A program made the translations under genes and the position numbers. DNA of 64,000 bases from Diplolepis rosae (taxonomy: Eukaryota; Arthropoda; Insecta; Hymenoptera; Diplolepididae), in NCBI GenBank assembly GCA_030998225.1, contig JAPYXD010000753.1, positions 4,930,001 to 4,994,000 on the forward strand, in the 5' to 3' direction. Positions 50,661 through 62,204 of this stretch are shown here, piece after piece. Under the pieces are notes generated by a model. That model made no database searches. It had not been told where the DNA came from and was given only the letters and a program-made list of their open reading frames with translations. Every line of letters begins with the position of its first letter. Positions within the stretch are counted from its first letter, which is position 1.

Positions 50661-50664
50661 GAAT

Positions 50665-51290
50665 AAATATCTCCGATAAACTGGAGAACTTTGAATATTT
50701 TTTCTTCCGTTTCTTAATTTATTTGTAATGAAACGAATGTAAGTGATCATTTTCCCTTACTGTTTTATCAGTTGATAGATTTACAATTAAAATAAAATCC
50801 TGGGTTTCATTTGATGAGAAGTTAAGTACTTAATGAAAAAAATACTCTGTATGAATATTTGCGTGATACATGTACACCTCATTGAGCAATATAGCATGAG
50901 AATCCCTTCGAAAGGCGCGAGATGGGTGTAATTAAAGGCGAGGTAATTAACTCCACTGTTGAAGCACTGGGACCTCGCATCGTTTTAATTACCGTTCTCA
51001 TCACATTTCATCAGGAAAAATTTTACCCCTTTTCTACCCCACTTCATACAACTCATCACGTATTTATTATATTATAAGTTCGACAAAAAAATAATCCTCT
51101 GCTTTTCTACAACTAGAGTAAAAAAATACGTCCCCTGACCCGTTTCTTCAATTTACTTTTTATCACTCTTGATTATAATTATCTCTAATTTGAGAAATAA
51201 TTAAAAGACTTGAAAACTTCATCTGATGAAGTTGTAATACTCTACTTTTTCGAATTTAGTGAATAATTTTAGTCTTATTTTTCTGTTTAG
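50665..51290. other. Intron end, AT-rich
   Basis: A non-repetitive stretch that ends in the pyrimidine-rich acceptor of the ey exon at 51291. Nothing else was recognised. Confidence 0.5.
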
Positions 51291-51472
51291 GTATCTTCGA
51301 TTAACAGGGTGTTGAGGAACCTTGCTGCTCAGAAGGAACAGAGACAACAGCAACAACAACAGCAACAAGGTGTCGGTATTGGAGTTGGAGCTGGTAGTCC
51401 TGCAGAAAGTGTTTATGATAAGCTGAGGCTACTCAATGGGCAATCTGCTGGCTGGCCCAGACCCAATCCATG
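51291..51472 (+). CDS. ey: eyeless/Pax6 exon: end of paired domain plus polyQ linker
   Basis: The exon opens in phase 0 with [17 protein letters not shown], the last helix and end of the Pax6 paired domain. Next comes Arg and a run of eight Gln encoded by mixed CAA/CAG codons, a Gly/Val-rich [11 protein letters not shown] stretch, and [11 protein letters not shown]. The last matches the IYEKLRLLN segment of Drosophila Ey (from memory of the family). The acceptor is TTTCTGTTTAG and the donor is GTAAAT. The last two bases, TG, make a Trp codon with the first base of the next exon. The preceding intron is about 25.8 kb, yet phase and content continue perfectly. The Gln run probably varies in length between relatives. 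Confidence 0.95.
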
Positions 51473-51689
51473 GTAAATTTCAATTTTTCCTATTACGGAG
51501 AATTTAACTATTAGATCCGCAATTAATTCTCATTTTTCCTATTATTTTTAGTTTTATTAAAGAAAAAAATGTCAGTAAAGTAGGAATTAATACATAGCCT
51601 TTAAATATTTCGAAAAATTTGAACCCCTAGGAGGGCAATAATAATTTTCCCTGTTTTACTGCATAAAAATACTGTTTTTTGCAAATTAG
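51473..51689 (+). other. ey: Short ey intron (217 bp)
   Basis: The phase 2 intron runs between GTAAAT and GCAAATTAG and splits a Trp codon. It is AT-rich with no repeat box; it is the only normally sized intron in the window. Confidence 0.9.
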
Positions 51690-51799
51690 GTATCCGTCCG
51701 GAGCTGGTAGTCCATTTCCATCTCTTCAACCAAGTCTAAGTCCGAGCCATTGTACAGCCCTGCCTCCGGATACGGCTGATTTACTCCACGCAAAGAAAG
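51690..51799 (+). CDS. ey: eyeless/Pax6 exon: linker between paired domain and homeodomain
   Basis: After a 217-bp intron the frame continues W-YPSGAGSPFPSLQPSLSP, then SHCTALPPDTADLLHAKK. The SWYP start and the acidic/LHxKK end correspond to the Ser/Pro-rich linker that in Ey precedes the ELDGHQSDE region and the homeodomain (family knowledge). The acceptor is GCAAATTAG and the donor a consensus GTAAGT. The exon ends with one base of the next codon (G, which would suit Glu). Neither the ELDGHQ exon nor homeodomain exons were recognised in the remaining 12.2 kb, so they should lie beyond the window. The assignment is firm because the exon joins in frame; sequence conservation alone is weaker here. 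Confidence 0.88.
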
Positions 51800-52584
51800 G
51801 TAAGTTTTCGAAAATTTCATCTCCTCTATTATCTACAAATTAATTGGAAATACTCGTTCCCTTTTACCAATTTTGTGAAATTTGCTTCTAAAATTTTGCA
51901 TTTTTACATGAAAGTGTATTTAAGAGCGAGACAGACTGCTTTTCGTAGTCAAAATGGAATCTTCAGCCGAGGGTGGCTGCTTGTGACACACCCTGGCAGG
52001 AAAAATTCACGGAGCAAAGAAATTCGCGTTTGATGTGCCGCCAAAGGGAACTGACGTTGTTAGTGCGGGACTTTCGCACACATAACTGTGCGAGGAAAAA
52101 GCTCTAGAGAGGGTGAAATATAAGTGGGCGGGGATGTTCCGTTCGGTTTGGTATGGTTTGGTGGTTGGGAGTGGTGGTTTTAGAGATGGTAATCTCGTAA
52201 CGTGGCGGCCCGTTTCCCGTTACGATTATTATTTGAAAACCGTCAGACTCATGTGCATACGCGTGCGGCCAACCACACTCGAAATTACATTGATATTAGT
52301 ATCGTTTCGGCGAAGCGGATTAATTAATTAAAATGTTCCTTCTCTGTTCATCCATCACGTGCCGCCCACATATGCAAGCGCGTTCGTGCGAGCTTATGTG
52401 CCCACAATGCTTGTGAGGGCAAGCTTGCGGTTCTACAAGTTCCATAATTTTTTACCCGAACGCACTACTGGAATTTGGCCCTGTGAAAATTCTTTAGCCT
52501 TTTTTATTCATCAAAATTGAACTCCAGACGATATAATAAGAATTACTATAGGTAACGTACTCATCGTTATAGAGAGTATGAGGG
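51800..52584. other. Intronic segment with GC-richer island
   Basis: Positions 51930-52450 are complex and GC-richer, with a solitary inverted box in ACGTGGCGGCCCGTTTCCCG near 52200. No gene is supported. Confidence 0.4.
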
Positions 52585-52984
52585 TAGGTCAATAAGTCCG
52601 TATAAAATGTACCAGATGGCGCTCCAAGTATTGAAAGAAGCATATTTCTAAAGAATCCGCCCTATAAGAGTCCTGTACTACGTCTATAAAAGATTTCGTC
52701 ATTTTTCCTTACAAAAAAAAAAAAAAAAAATTAACACTTCTATATAAAAGGCAATACACCTAAAGAAATAAAGAAATTAAGAAATTGTTGAAGTCATAGG
52801 CATATCACATGACGCGGTAATTACAATTTCACATGAGGAATTGTCTATGACAAAGTCGTCGGCAAGATGGGTGACGCGTTTGCTCGCCGTCGAAAATAAA
52901 TGCAACCGTGTGACTGATTCGATGGATGATTTAGCGCTTTTCCGTCGCGGTCCTAGTGAATTTCTGCGTCGGTACATCACTCTT

Positions 52985-53567
52985 GGGACGGGGAGGGAGG
53001 TTAATTCGGTGAAAAAAAGGCATGTTTTGAAGAATTTTTTTGGCGATACAGATAGTGTTAGATCATTCAGTCAATTTTCATATAATAATGCAACATTTGA
53101 ACATTATTTGCCTAAATTTTCATTGCAAAATATTTAAAATTGAGCGAGTGACAGTAAATCTCCGGAGGCACCTCGAAAAAAAGTTGTTTTGCGGTGTACA
53201 TCATAACTCGCAACAGAATCATTTGAAACAAAAAACTCAAAATGCATTTGTTAAAGGAGATGTTTCTCAAGGTAACCCTGGGAAGATTTTTTTTTTCGAT
53301 TTTTTTCACAAGTTACAAAAAAATGCTTCAAAGTTTTGCTCTACTAATTCGCAACTCGTAAACTTGTATAGAAACCCGGCCTGGAGCAACGTACGCTCAA
53401 ATACTCATAACTTCGTCAATTTTGCTCCGATCGACATGAGTTTTTGACACAATATTCTTCAGATATTATGCAATTATTAAAAAAAATTCAAAAATAAAAT
53501 TTTAAATAATTTAACCCCCCCCCCCCCCCCCCAACCCGCCCTAATGAAACTTGGATCCATTTTTACA
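52985..53567. mobile_element. Insertion within the mariner transposase
   Basis: Transposase similarity stops after FLRRYIT and resumes at TPKTKEQ, with about 580 bp of unrelated AT-rich sequence between them. It ends in a run of 18 C near 53515-53532. No terminal repeats or family were recognised, so whether it is a transposon or another kind of insertion is open. A nested open frame of 135 codons (53040-53447) has no recognised domain. Confidence 0.6.
53515..53532. repeat. Poly-C run
   Basis: Eighteen consecutive C residues near the right edge of the insertion in the mariner relic. Confidence 0.95.
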
Positions 53568-54189
53568 CGCCTAAGACAAAGGAACAGATGAAATAGTGGA
53601 CAGCACCAGACGAACGAGCCCCGTGGAAGCCGAAGACGGTGAAATCGGCCGGCAAGGCGACGAGATAACGTTTTTCTCGGATGCGAGCGGAATCATCTTC
53701 AATGATTACCCAGGAAAAGAACGAACGATAAATGGAAAATATTATGCGTCATTATTGGCCTAGCCGGGCAAAGAAATAGAAAAAAAAACGCCTCCCTTTG
53801 GCAAAGAAGAAAGTGCTCATTCATCAAGACTTGCACGCGTGCACTCCTGTGCTGTTGCAATGGCAAAATTGCACACATTGAAATTCGAATTGTTCCCGCA
53901 CCCACCTTATTCGATGGATTCAGCCCCAAGTGATTCTTTCCTGTTTCCAAATATGAAAAAATAGGTTGCCGGAAAGAGATTTGAGTCTAACGAGAACGTC
54001 TTCACAGAAACAGAGGCCTATTTTAAAGAACTTCCAAAATCTTATTTTTTAGATAGTTTGAAACAATTAGAAAATCGCTGGACGAAATGTATCGAGTTAC
54101 AAAGAGACCTTGCTTGAAAAATAAAAGTAAGCTAACCCGAAATAATGTGATTTTTCGTCTTTTTGTAAGAACTTATTGACCTGACCTTG

Positions 54190-56200
54190 TAATACGCCCA
54201 ATTATATGTATAGTATCCGATACAGTATAGATTCGGCAGTCTGTACTATACTCAAACTATGAGACATTTGTTTGTTTATAATTGCTCCAGATTTTAAATT
54301 GCATCGGAGTCTAAGTAAACAAATTTGATCGTAAAATTACTTCTGGTTCTACTTCAAAGAATCGGTCCCCTCTCTCTAAAATCGGGAGTATCCGACTCGC
54401 AGCCCGGGGAGGTATTCGTATTCTGGAGAGTTAGGAAGGGACACAATCAAATATGGTAACTGTTGCGACCGCTCAACCGCATGCGGGCCCCAGGGTCTGG
54501 ATTATTTGCGGGGGTGGCACCGTTTTATAGGATAACCTGCGTTAGGAGCTGCGTAAGTTCCCCTTTCCCTTTTCTCTAGGCTCACCCTCTATCTTTGTAT
54601 TTATCTCTATCTCTCTCATACATGGAGAAAATTTGAACAGAGACCCGAATGCGCCCTGGGCCACCGCTCCTGAACACCCCAAAGCAAAGCAAAAGCAGAT
54701 TACGCCGCAATCATCGCGCGACTCGAGACTACCAACCCCTCTTAATCCCCCCGCCCCCGTTATCTTCTTCGTTCCAACTGAATCCGATTGGTTTTCCTCT
54801 TTGCAAATATAGGTATTCTACTTGTGTCTCGGCACGGTTATCTGAGAAGCTCTGTTTAGAGGGTTGCGAAAATTTTCATAGGGGAGAGATTTTAAAGATG
54901 TGGAGTTTTTCTAAAGTTTAGCTTAGGATTTTCATTGTCTATTTTGAATACCAAGTAATTTGTGGGTTTATTCGTTGTTGTTATGGGGTGTTCTGAAAAA
55001 ATGTTGCATTATTTATCAGCGGTTGGAGTTTTTAATACGACAGTGGAACAAATTTCGAAAAGTTTTGGGAAAATTGTAAGAAATATTTAAGAAACATATT
55101 TTGAAAATTTTTCCTGGTGGAATTGAGCATTTTTCCGCTTTCTTAGTTAAGTAAACTTTTGATAGTTAATATGGAATAAAAAGTCCAAATTTTTTTAGAG
55201 TGCTTAAAAAATTATTTTCTGAAAGAAACACAAGCAGACTTCGCAGGGGTGTTTGTATCCATAATGTGTCGCAGAATTTTATTCCCCTCGTTTATATGCA
55301 GCAAGCTGTACAAGTATTCCGCGAACGGGTGGAAGTAGACCAGAAAGAAGAGTCGTGATTGAAAAAAAAAAAAAAAGAAGAACAAGTTAGACTCCGTTGT
55401 GATCGAGATGAGGGAGGGGTTCGGGTTGCCGTCTTTTGTTTTTTACCTCTGAAACTCTGCATGGCGCTATGAGAAAAAACAATTCTGAATGCTGAATGCG
55501 TTTCTAGGTTTTCAATAATGCTGACACGGTGCTAACCTCCCTGTCTCAAACAAAAAATAAAGAATGGGAAATATGGATAGAGTGGACCTTGTGGCTCCTT
55601 TACTTTTATTTTCGATCAATGCTTTTTTCCGAAAAAAGGAAATTTCTAGCCTTAGTCTTTAAACTTTTGGACCGCTGGCAAATCATCGATTTTTATTTAA
55701 TAAGAAAATTTTTTTTCAAGTCTTTGGAATTTGGTCGTTCTTTTTACTAGTTTTAAAGAGAGGTATATATATTCAGTCTGCCACAAATACTCACTGATCT
55801 GCGCCTCAGATACAGAAGTAAAACAATATAATGGCCGCCTGCTGGTGCATTTGCTGCTCAGGGACAGGGTAAACAGAGGGCATTATTGTCGATCTTTTTA
55901 TCTCGTACACAGAATCTCTTTTTTTCTCGACTCTCTCTGTCTTTTTCTTCCTATCTCTTGGCATACGCACCGCTAGCGGGATATGAATCCTTTTATCGTT
56001 AACCAAGACAATACGAATCTCCTCTTGTCTTCTCGTCGTTTTCGTTTCTTGCATCAGACTTTGTTAGAAAAAGAAGAGATATTCTTCTGTGAAAAACCTG
56101 TAAACCGTAGATGCGCTTCAATAGGTCTTCGATATTTTGTATGCTTGTTTCGGCCTTTACTCCTTTTCCCTTGCTCCTCTGGAGAAGAAAAGAACTTTCA
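54190..56200. other. Non-repetitive intronic segment
   Basis: It includes a GC-rich patch (54370-54800) and CT-rich stretches. No gene and no homeodomain exon were recognised. One eroded box (TTGGACCGCTGGCAAATC) lies near 55667. Confidence 0.4.
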
Positions 56201-56345
56201 ACTCTGGCGGCCCGCGACTTCAATTCCTTATAACACAACCATCATACAGATAAAACGTATCTAGGAATCTCCATTTTTTAAATTTCCCGGCGGCCCGGGA
56301 TCTTTTGATAGTCTAAACACTCGGGCCGCCTCAGTTTCCTCAAAA
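56200..56345. repeat. Box satellite units in both orientations
   Basis: Two inverted boxes (TCTGGCGGCCCGCGACTTCA near 56202, CCCGGCGGCCCGGGATCTTT near 56287) are followed within about 30 bp by a forward one (CTCGGGCCGCCTCAGTTTCC near 56321). It is a natural junction where orientation flips. Confidence 0.75.
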
Positions 56346-56349
56346 TCCT

Positions 56350-57210
56350 GATAAATTTTGCATTTTTTCTCTATTTCTGAAGAATTTTATTAAGACTAGC
56401 GTAATGAATTAATCCAAGAAAGAATGAATGCATGAATTAATCATAATAATAGACGCTTAAACATGATTGACCGTTCTTGGACTTGTCTATTTATGTCAAG
56501 GTGTGGGTGGCAGACTTTGTAATGCGCAGCACTTAAAGTTGTCATGGTGAGCTTAAGAGATCCTGGAAATTTAAAACGGAAGATAATTACTGTTGATAAT
56601 CATCAGAGTAGTTTTAAGGAGATGATCTGGCCGTTTGTGTTTGATGATTTTGCGTTTGGGTAAGTCGTTTCAGTGTAAAAGAGATTATTTACGAGAGAAA
56701 GGTCCAGAGATTTTGTTTCCCTTTTTCTCTCGTTCTGGTTCTCTCCAGCGCATAGAAACTATATGCATTGGATTCGCAGGTCAGTGAGTTGTCGCATCGC
56801 TTCAGTCACTCTGTGTCACCAGGTCCGATTTATCTCGTTCGTCAATCTTTTCGCTGACCTCCCGCCAAGTCTCGGATTACCACCATCGTCGACATCGCCT
56901 CATATACCCAACATCACTCCACCCATATATTTCAACATTCGTACTCGGGTTGTCCTCGTCTTCCACTTTTAATTTATCCCCCTCGTCCCGATCTCGATCA
57001 ACGGTGTTTAGATAAGATCGGCATTATTACGCCTCATTCTACAAGCTCTGAGGTCCTCCGACTTGTTCTCGGTATTATGAAACAGTTGAGATAACTTTTT
57101 TTTCTTGGGAAATGGAATATAAAGGTTTAAACGGACTCAAGTGAATCTTAAAACCCTATCAAATGATCTACAAAGTCAGTTTATTAAAAGAACATTGAAT
57201 ATTTAACTCG
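56350..57210. other. Non-repetitive intronic segment
   Basis: No gene or repeat recognised. The stretch 56740-57010 is GC-richer. Confidence 0.4.
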
Positions 57211-57214
57211 ATTT

Positions 57215-59185
57215 CTTGGTGGCCTAGACAGTTATAAACTCAGAAATGTCAGGAAATGCGTTCAATCACGAAAAATATGAGTCTTTAGGCATATTTTCTG
57301 GCGGCCCGAGTGTTTGAACAGTTTTTAATAATCTAAAACCTAGTTTGGTATAAAGAATATCAATTTTTTATTCAAATTTACTGGCGGCCCGGGTAATTGA
57401 TCTTCATAAAATCGACTTAACTACTTTATAAGTTGAAAACGATGCCTAATTTATCATATTTCATGGCATCACGAATTTTAAATATTTTCTATTTTTCTGA
57501 AACCATGTTTTATATAAACAAAAATAAGTTTCAAACAATATTTCCTGGTGATTAGGATAATCAGGGTTCATAAAATGAATACAGACACCAAAAAAGTTGA
57601 AGACGATACTTAGTTTTTCATATCTTTTAGCGGCCCCGATATTCAAACGCTCTTCAATTTTCTGAATCTTCATTTAATATCATAAATAACAATTGTTCAT
57701 CAAGATTCCCTGGCGGCCCGGATACTTATATACCACAAAATCGCTTTAAACACAATATGAGTTGGAAACAATACCTTAATTTTCAAGTCTCCCAGCACTC
57801 CTGATACTTGAACACTGTATCATTTATAAAACACTTATTCATCAAGATTCGCTGGCGGCCCGGGTACCTACAGACTATAAAATCGATTTAAACACAAAAT
57901 CAGATGGAAATAATACTTAACTTTTCAAATCTCCTGGCGGCCTGGACTTTTAAACCCTGTATCATTTATAAATCCCGCCATTCCATAAAAATAACAATTA
58001 TTCAATAATGTTTCCTGGCGGCCTAGGTATTTTAGCATCCTAAAACCGACGTAAACACAAAATCTGTTGAAAACGATACCAAATTTTTTAAATGTCCTGG
58101 CGGCCCTCATATTTAAAGGTTCTCTAATTTTCTAAAACTCCGTTCAATATAAAGAATAGCTCTTGTTTATCAAGATTCCCTGGCGGCTCGGTACCTACAG
58201 ACCATAAAATCGATTTGAACACAAGGTTAGATGGAAATAATACTTAACTTTTCAAATCTCCTGGCGGCCCAGATATTTAAACCCTGTATAATTTATAAAG
58301 CCCGCGTTTGCACAAAAGCAACAATTATTCAATAATGTTTCCTGGCGGCCTAGGTATTTTAGCATCCTAAAACCGACGTAAACACAAAATCAGTTGAAAA
58401 CGATACCAAATTTTTTAAATGTCCTGGCGGCCCTCATATTTAAAGGTTCCGTAATTTTCTAAAACTCCGTTTAATATAAAGGATAGCTCTTGTTTATCAA
58501 GATTCCCTGGCGGCTTGGTACCTACAAACCATAAAATCGATTTGAACACAAGGTTAGATGGAAATAATACTTAACTTTCCAAATCTCCTGGCGGCCCAGA
58601 TATTTAAACCCTGTATAATTTATAAAGCCCGCGTTTGCACAAAAACAACAATTATTCAATAATGTTTCCTGGCGGGCCAGGTACTGTAGCACCCTAAAAC
58701 CGACTTAAACACGAAATCAGTTGAAAACGATACCAAATTTTTTAAATGTCCTGGCGGCCCTGATATTCGAAGGTTCTCTAATTTTCTAAAACTCCGTTTA
58801 ATATAAAAAATAACACTTGTTCATCAAGATTCGCTGGCGGCCCGGGTATCTACAGACTATAAAATCGATTTAAACACAAGATCAGATAGAAATAATACTT
58901 AACTTTTCAAATCTCCTGGCGGCCCGGACTTTTAAACCCTGTATAATTTATAAAGCCCACTATTCCATAAAAATAACAATTATTTAATAATGTTTCCTGA
59001 CGGCCCAGGGACTTTAGCACCCTAAAACCGACTTAAACACGAAATCAGTTGAAAACGATATCAAATTTTTTAAATGTCCTGGCGGCCCTGACATTCGAAG
59101 GTTCTCTAATTTTCTAAAACTCCGTTTAATATCAAAAATAACAATTGTTTATCAAGATTCCTTCATGTCCCGAGTACTTAATCAC
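57215..59185 (-). repeat. Box satellite array K (inverted) with a 327-bp four-unit repeat
   Basis: Units of about 80-83 bp carry inverted boxes such as TTCTGGCGGCCCGAGTGTTT, TCCCTGGCGGCCCGGATACT and TCCTGGCGGCCTAGGTATTT. Four different units follow in fixed order and repeat: TCAAGATTCCCTGGCGGCTC near 58170 and TCAAGATTCCCTGGCGGCTT near 58497 start consecutive copies. Copies differ by only a few percent by eye, more homogenised than most other arrays here. Confidence 0.92.
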
Positions 59186-59189
59186 TATG

Positions 59190-59805
59190 CAATTAACTTT
59201 GACACGAGTTTACTTGAAAACATTGCTTAATTTGGCATATCGTCCAATGGCCCTGAAAATAAATGTTTTAGAAGTGTCTAAGTTAAAAAAATTTAATCCC
59301 TTGATATAGAATAATCTAATTTTCAATTTCGGTTGTTGTGGATAGAAAACAGAATGAAGGCAGAACATAATAGTTTATTGGTGTGTTGGGTATTTAAAGC
59401 CAGCAATTGCAACGACACAATACCTTTTCCACCCACCTACTTGCTCCCTCAACACAAATGGATGGGCATTTATCGGCAATCCGTTGGATGCAATCCTCAT
59501 AATCCGCTTTGCACGCGATATTTCGCCAACGCCAAATCGCCAAAATGAAATCGCGAGGTAACATGCGAATACGCCTCTCACTTCAGCCAATGCGTAAAGC
59601 CGTGGTAAACTGCTCGGAACCGATGCAAAACAGCTATTTGCATGTATGCTTTTACATCCGGAAGTAATGGGAAAAACGTAATCAATTATTTTCCCCTTTT
59701 TCAAGGTATAAGTTTTCGTGTCTGCTAATTTATTACTAATTCACTTCGCAAACAAACATTGATTACATCTACTGCACAGAAGCCTTTCTTAATTTTGTAG
59801 TATCA
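59190..59805. other. Non-repetitive segment
   Basis: Overlapping short frames (71 aa on +, 109 aa on -) without a recognised domain. The sequence is GC-richer than the arrays on both sides. Confidence 0.35.
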
Positions 59806-59807
59806 AC

Positions 59808-59965
59808 TTGGCGGCTCCACTTTTAATACATAGTTTTGTAGAAATTTCACCGGTGGCTCGATAGTTTAAACAATGGGGCCGCCAGCGAATTTCTAGCTCT
59901 GAAAAGCAATGAATAGTTTTATAAATTATTTAGACGCAACATGATAATTTAAAGCTTCGGGCCGC
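59808..59965. repeat. Few box satellite units, mixed orientation
   Basis: Eroded inverted boxes CTTGGCGGCTCC and CCGGTGGCTCGATAG (near 59808 and 59850) are followed by forward ones ATGGGGCCGCCAGCGAATTT near 59873 and CTTCGGGCCGCCACAATTTA near 59955. Confidence 0.7.
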
Positions 59966-59969
59966 CACA

Positions 59970-60540
59970 ATTTAAGTGAAAACCTTTAAAGTAAAGAGCG
60001 TGGGACGATCGGTGCTGACTTTATCGCAATTCCTGTTCCCGCGGGACTAATAAATGGCCCACGTAGGGTGACGGTGTCGGTGGTCCAGCAAATATCGAGG
60101 AAACAAAAAGAACTGGTGATTATGTGAACGAGAGGAAAAAGGAGAAGGGCAACCCTTGAGGGAAAGGGTAAGAAAAGACGCTTGGGGTCAGGGGTGACAT
60201 CTGGCAACAGCTTTTCTGCAGTCAATCCGACCAAGTCATCTACGGGGGCAAAAGTTTCGCGCAGGGGTTGATTCCGCCCTTAACGCACGAACACACCGCC
60301 ACTTTCCTATGCTCTGGCGTTTATAGGTATATATTCTCTGATCTCCTGTTGTTTTCCCTCGTTTGTTTCGCCTCCAGTGTCGAGATTAAGAAAATAGCGG
60401 GAGGCCCCCGTCGCGCTGTGGGAACCTACCCAAAACCTCTTTGACTTGATTGCCTACCACTTTTTTTTTACCTTTACACCAGTCGAAAATCAGAAAATAT
60501 AGAACTTTTACCAAAAAAGTAGCAGCATTGAGATATAACG
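59970..60540. other. GC-rich non-repetitive island
   Basis: Positions 59990-60450 are GC-rich and complex. There is no recognised gene; the minus-strand 82-codon frame (59986-60234) looks non-coding. Confidence 0.35.
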
Positions 60541-60544
60541 TGTT

Positions 60545-61553
60545 GGAAATCCTTGGGCCACCGATGAATTTGAAATATTAGGTTCTAAAGCAACTTTTTA
60601 TGTCATTATTTTTGGTCGCTCAGTTAATTAACCCCTCGGGCCGCCAGTGAATTCGCAAAAGTAACTCTTTATTCAAGATCCTATAAATTATTTGAATTAT
60701 GAAGGAGTTTTAGATACCGGGCCGCCGTAGTAATCGTAAAATTTAATTTCTATATCATTATTTATATATCTGTTTCATTATTTTTGGTGATTTACTTAAT
60801 TAATCCATCGGGCCACCAGTGAATTTACAAAAGTAACTCTTAATTAAAGATTCTATCAACTTTTTTTGGACTTTGAAAACATTTTATACACCGGGCCGCC
60901 AAAAAGATTCCAAAATTCAATTCGTATTCCATTATTCTTATATTTATTTAAATATTTTTGGAAAAATAGTTAATTACCCCCTTGGGCCACCAGAGAATTT
61001 GCTAAAGTAACTTTTTATTAAAGATTCTATGAAATTTGTTTTCATTCTATTAACATTTTATATACCAGGCCAACGAAAAATTTGCAAAATTCAATTCGTA
61101 TGCCATTATTCTTATATCTACTTCATTGTTTTTGGCGAAACAGTTAATTAACCCCTCGGGCCGCCAGTGAATTTGCAAAAGTAACTTTCTATTCAAGATC
61201 CTATAAAATTTATTTGAATTATGAAAGAGTTTTAGATACCGGGCCGCCGAAACGATCGCAAAATTTAAATTCATATATTATTATTTATTTATGTGTTCCA
61301 TTATTTATGGTGACTCAATTAATCTCTCGGGCCGCTAGTGAATTCACAAAAGTAACTCTTTATTAAAGATTTAATCAACTTTTTTTGAATTTTAAAAGTA
61401 TTTTAGATACCGGGCCGCCGCAAAATTTGCAAAATTTAATTCGTATGTTATTATTCTAATATATATTTCATTGTTTTTATCGGAACAGTTAATTAACCCC
61501 TCCGGCCGCCAGTGAATTTACAAAAGTAACTCTTTATTAAAGATTCTATAAAT
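60545..61553 (+). repeat. Box satellite array L, left part
   Basis: Dimers combine CTCGGGCCGCCAGTGAATTC with CAAAAGTAACTCTTTATTCA, then TTTTAGATACCGGGCCGCCG with CAAAATTTAATTC. Boxes are near 60553, 60636, 60716, 60809, 60892, 60983, 61155, 61238, 61326, 61409 and 61500, so subunits are about 82-92 bp and dimers about 170-178 bp. It continues after the tRNA-like insertion. Confidence 0.9.
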
Positions 61554-61604
61554 TTAATATTTTAAAAAATTTGAAAATCTTTCTGTGGAAAAAATGACGC
61601 TTTC

Positions 61605-61675
61605 GACTGCGCTGGGATTCGAGCCCAGGTCTTTCGATTGCCGGTCGACTGCTCTGACCACTGAGCTACACAGGC
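61605..61675 (-). pseudogene. tRNA-Ala-like module, copy 1
   Basis: Read on the minus strand it is a 71-nt cloverleaf: acceptor GCCTGTG with CGCAGTC (one mismatch, one wobble), D arm GCTC-AGTGGTCA-GAGC, anticodon loop CCGGCAA (GGC at the anticodon positions, but C instead of U at position 33), and T arm CTGGG-CTCGAAT-CCCAG. Internal promoter boxes A and B are recognisable. The unusual position 33, its location in a repeat and its duplication argue for a SINE-type head, not a working tRNA gene. Confidence 0.75.
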
Positions 61676-61945
61676 GTCCGACATCTCTTTCTCCACAGGA
61701 AGATCTCCTTATACCGCCTAGTGGCTCAGCCTTGCGGCTGTAAAATCATTTCAAATTAATTAGTTGAGTTTGAAATTTTTGTCACTGCCTACATTATCGG
61801 AGGATCACTAGTCGCGTGTCAGATAGGATACGTTGTCGACAGGTGTCCTCGTAGACAATTTCAAACTCTTATATCGCAAATAATGCAAATAAATTTAATA
61901 TTTTAAAGAATTTGAAAATCTTTCTGTGGAAAAAATGACGCTTTC

Positions 61946-62016
61946 GACTGCGCTGGGATTCGAGCCCAGGTCTTTCGATTGCCGGTCGACTGCTCTGACC
62001 ACTGAGCTACACAGGC
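61946..62016 (-). pseudogene. tRNA-Ala-like module, copy 2
   Basis: It is identical by eye to the copy 341 bp upstream over the whole cloverleaf, including the position-33 C and the acceptor mismatch. The near-identity shows the tandem duplication is recent. Confidence 0.75.
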
Positions 62017-62204
62017 GTCCGACATCTCTTTCTCCACAGGAAGATCTCCTTATACCGCCTAGTGGCTCAGCCTTGCGGCTGTAAAATCATTTCAAATTAA
62101 TTAGTTGAGTTTGAAATTTTTGTCACTGCCTACATTATCGGAGGAACACTAGTCGCTAGGCAGTGACAAAAATTTCAAACTCAACTAATTAATTTGAAAT
62201 TCTA

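Larger units (their letters stand above)
52797..54117 (+). pseudogene. mariner transposase, broken
   Basis: Recognisable blocks in order are: 52797-52984, encoding GISHDAVITISHEELSMTKS, SARWVTRLLAVENKCNRVTD and ALFRRGPSEFLRRYIT; about 53568-53760, TPKTKEQMK then stop, WTAPDERAPWKPKTVKSAGK and DASGIIFNDYPGKERTI; 53785-53950, KKVLIHQD followed by a frameshift through the PHPPYS...DLAPSD region; and 53966-54117, GKRFESNENVFTETEAYFKE to NRWTKCIELQRDLA and the natural stop. These match mariner transposases (DDD catalytic family knowledge). The N-terminal helix-turn-helix part is mostly deleted and the first catalytic Asp segment (DETW) is lost at the insertion. It is inactive. Confidence 0.93.
52585..54182 (+). 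mobile_element. Degenerate mariner transposon
   Basis: The left end GGTCAATAAGTCCGTATAAA and right end GTAAGAACTTATTGACC form short inverted repeats typical of mariner elements (xxTCAxTAAGTxC type), about 1.6 kb apart. A normal element is about 1.3 kb; the excess is explained by an insertion of about 580 bp in the transposase. Flanking TA is clear on the left only. Confidence 0.85.

Noticed and set aside
61605..61675. A functional tRNA-Ala gene
   Set aside because: Position 33 is C rather than U, there is an acceptor mismatch, and it lies in a duplicated repeat; interpreted as a tRNA-derived element.
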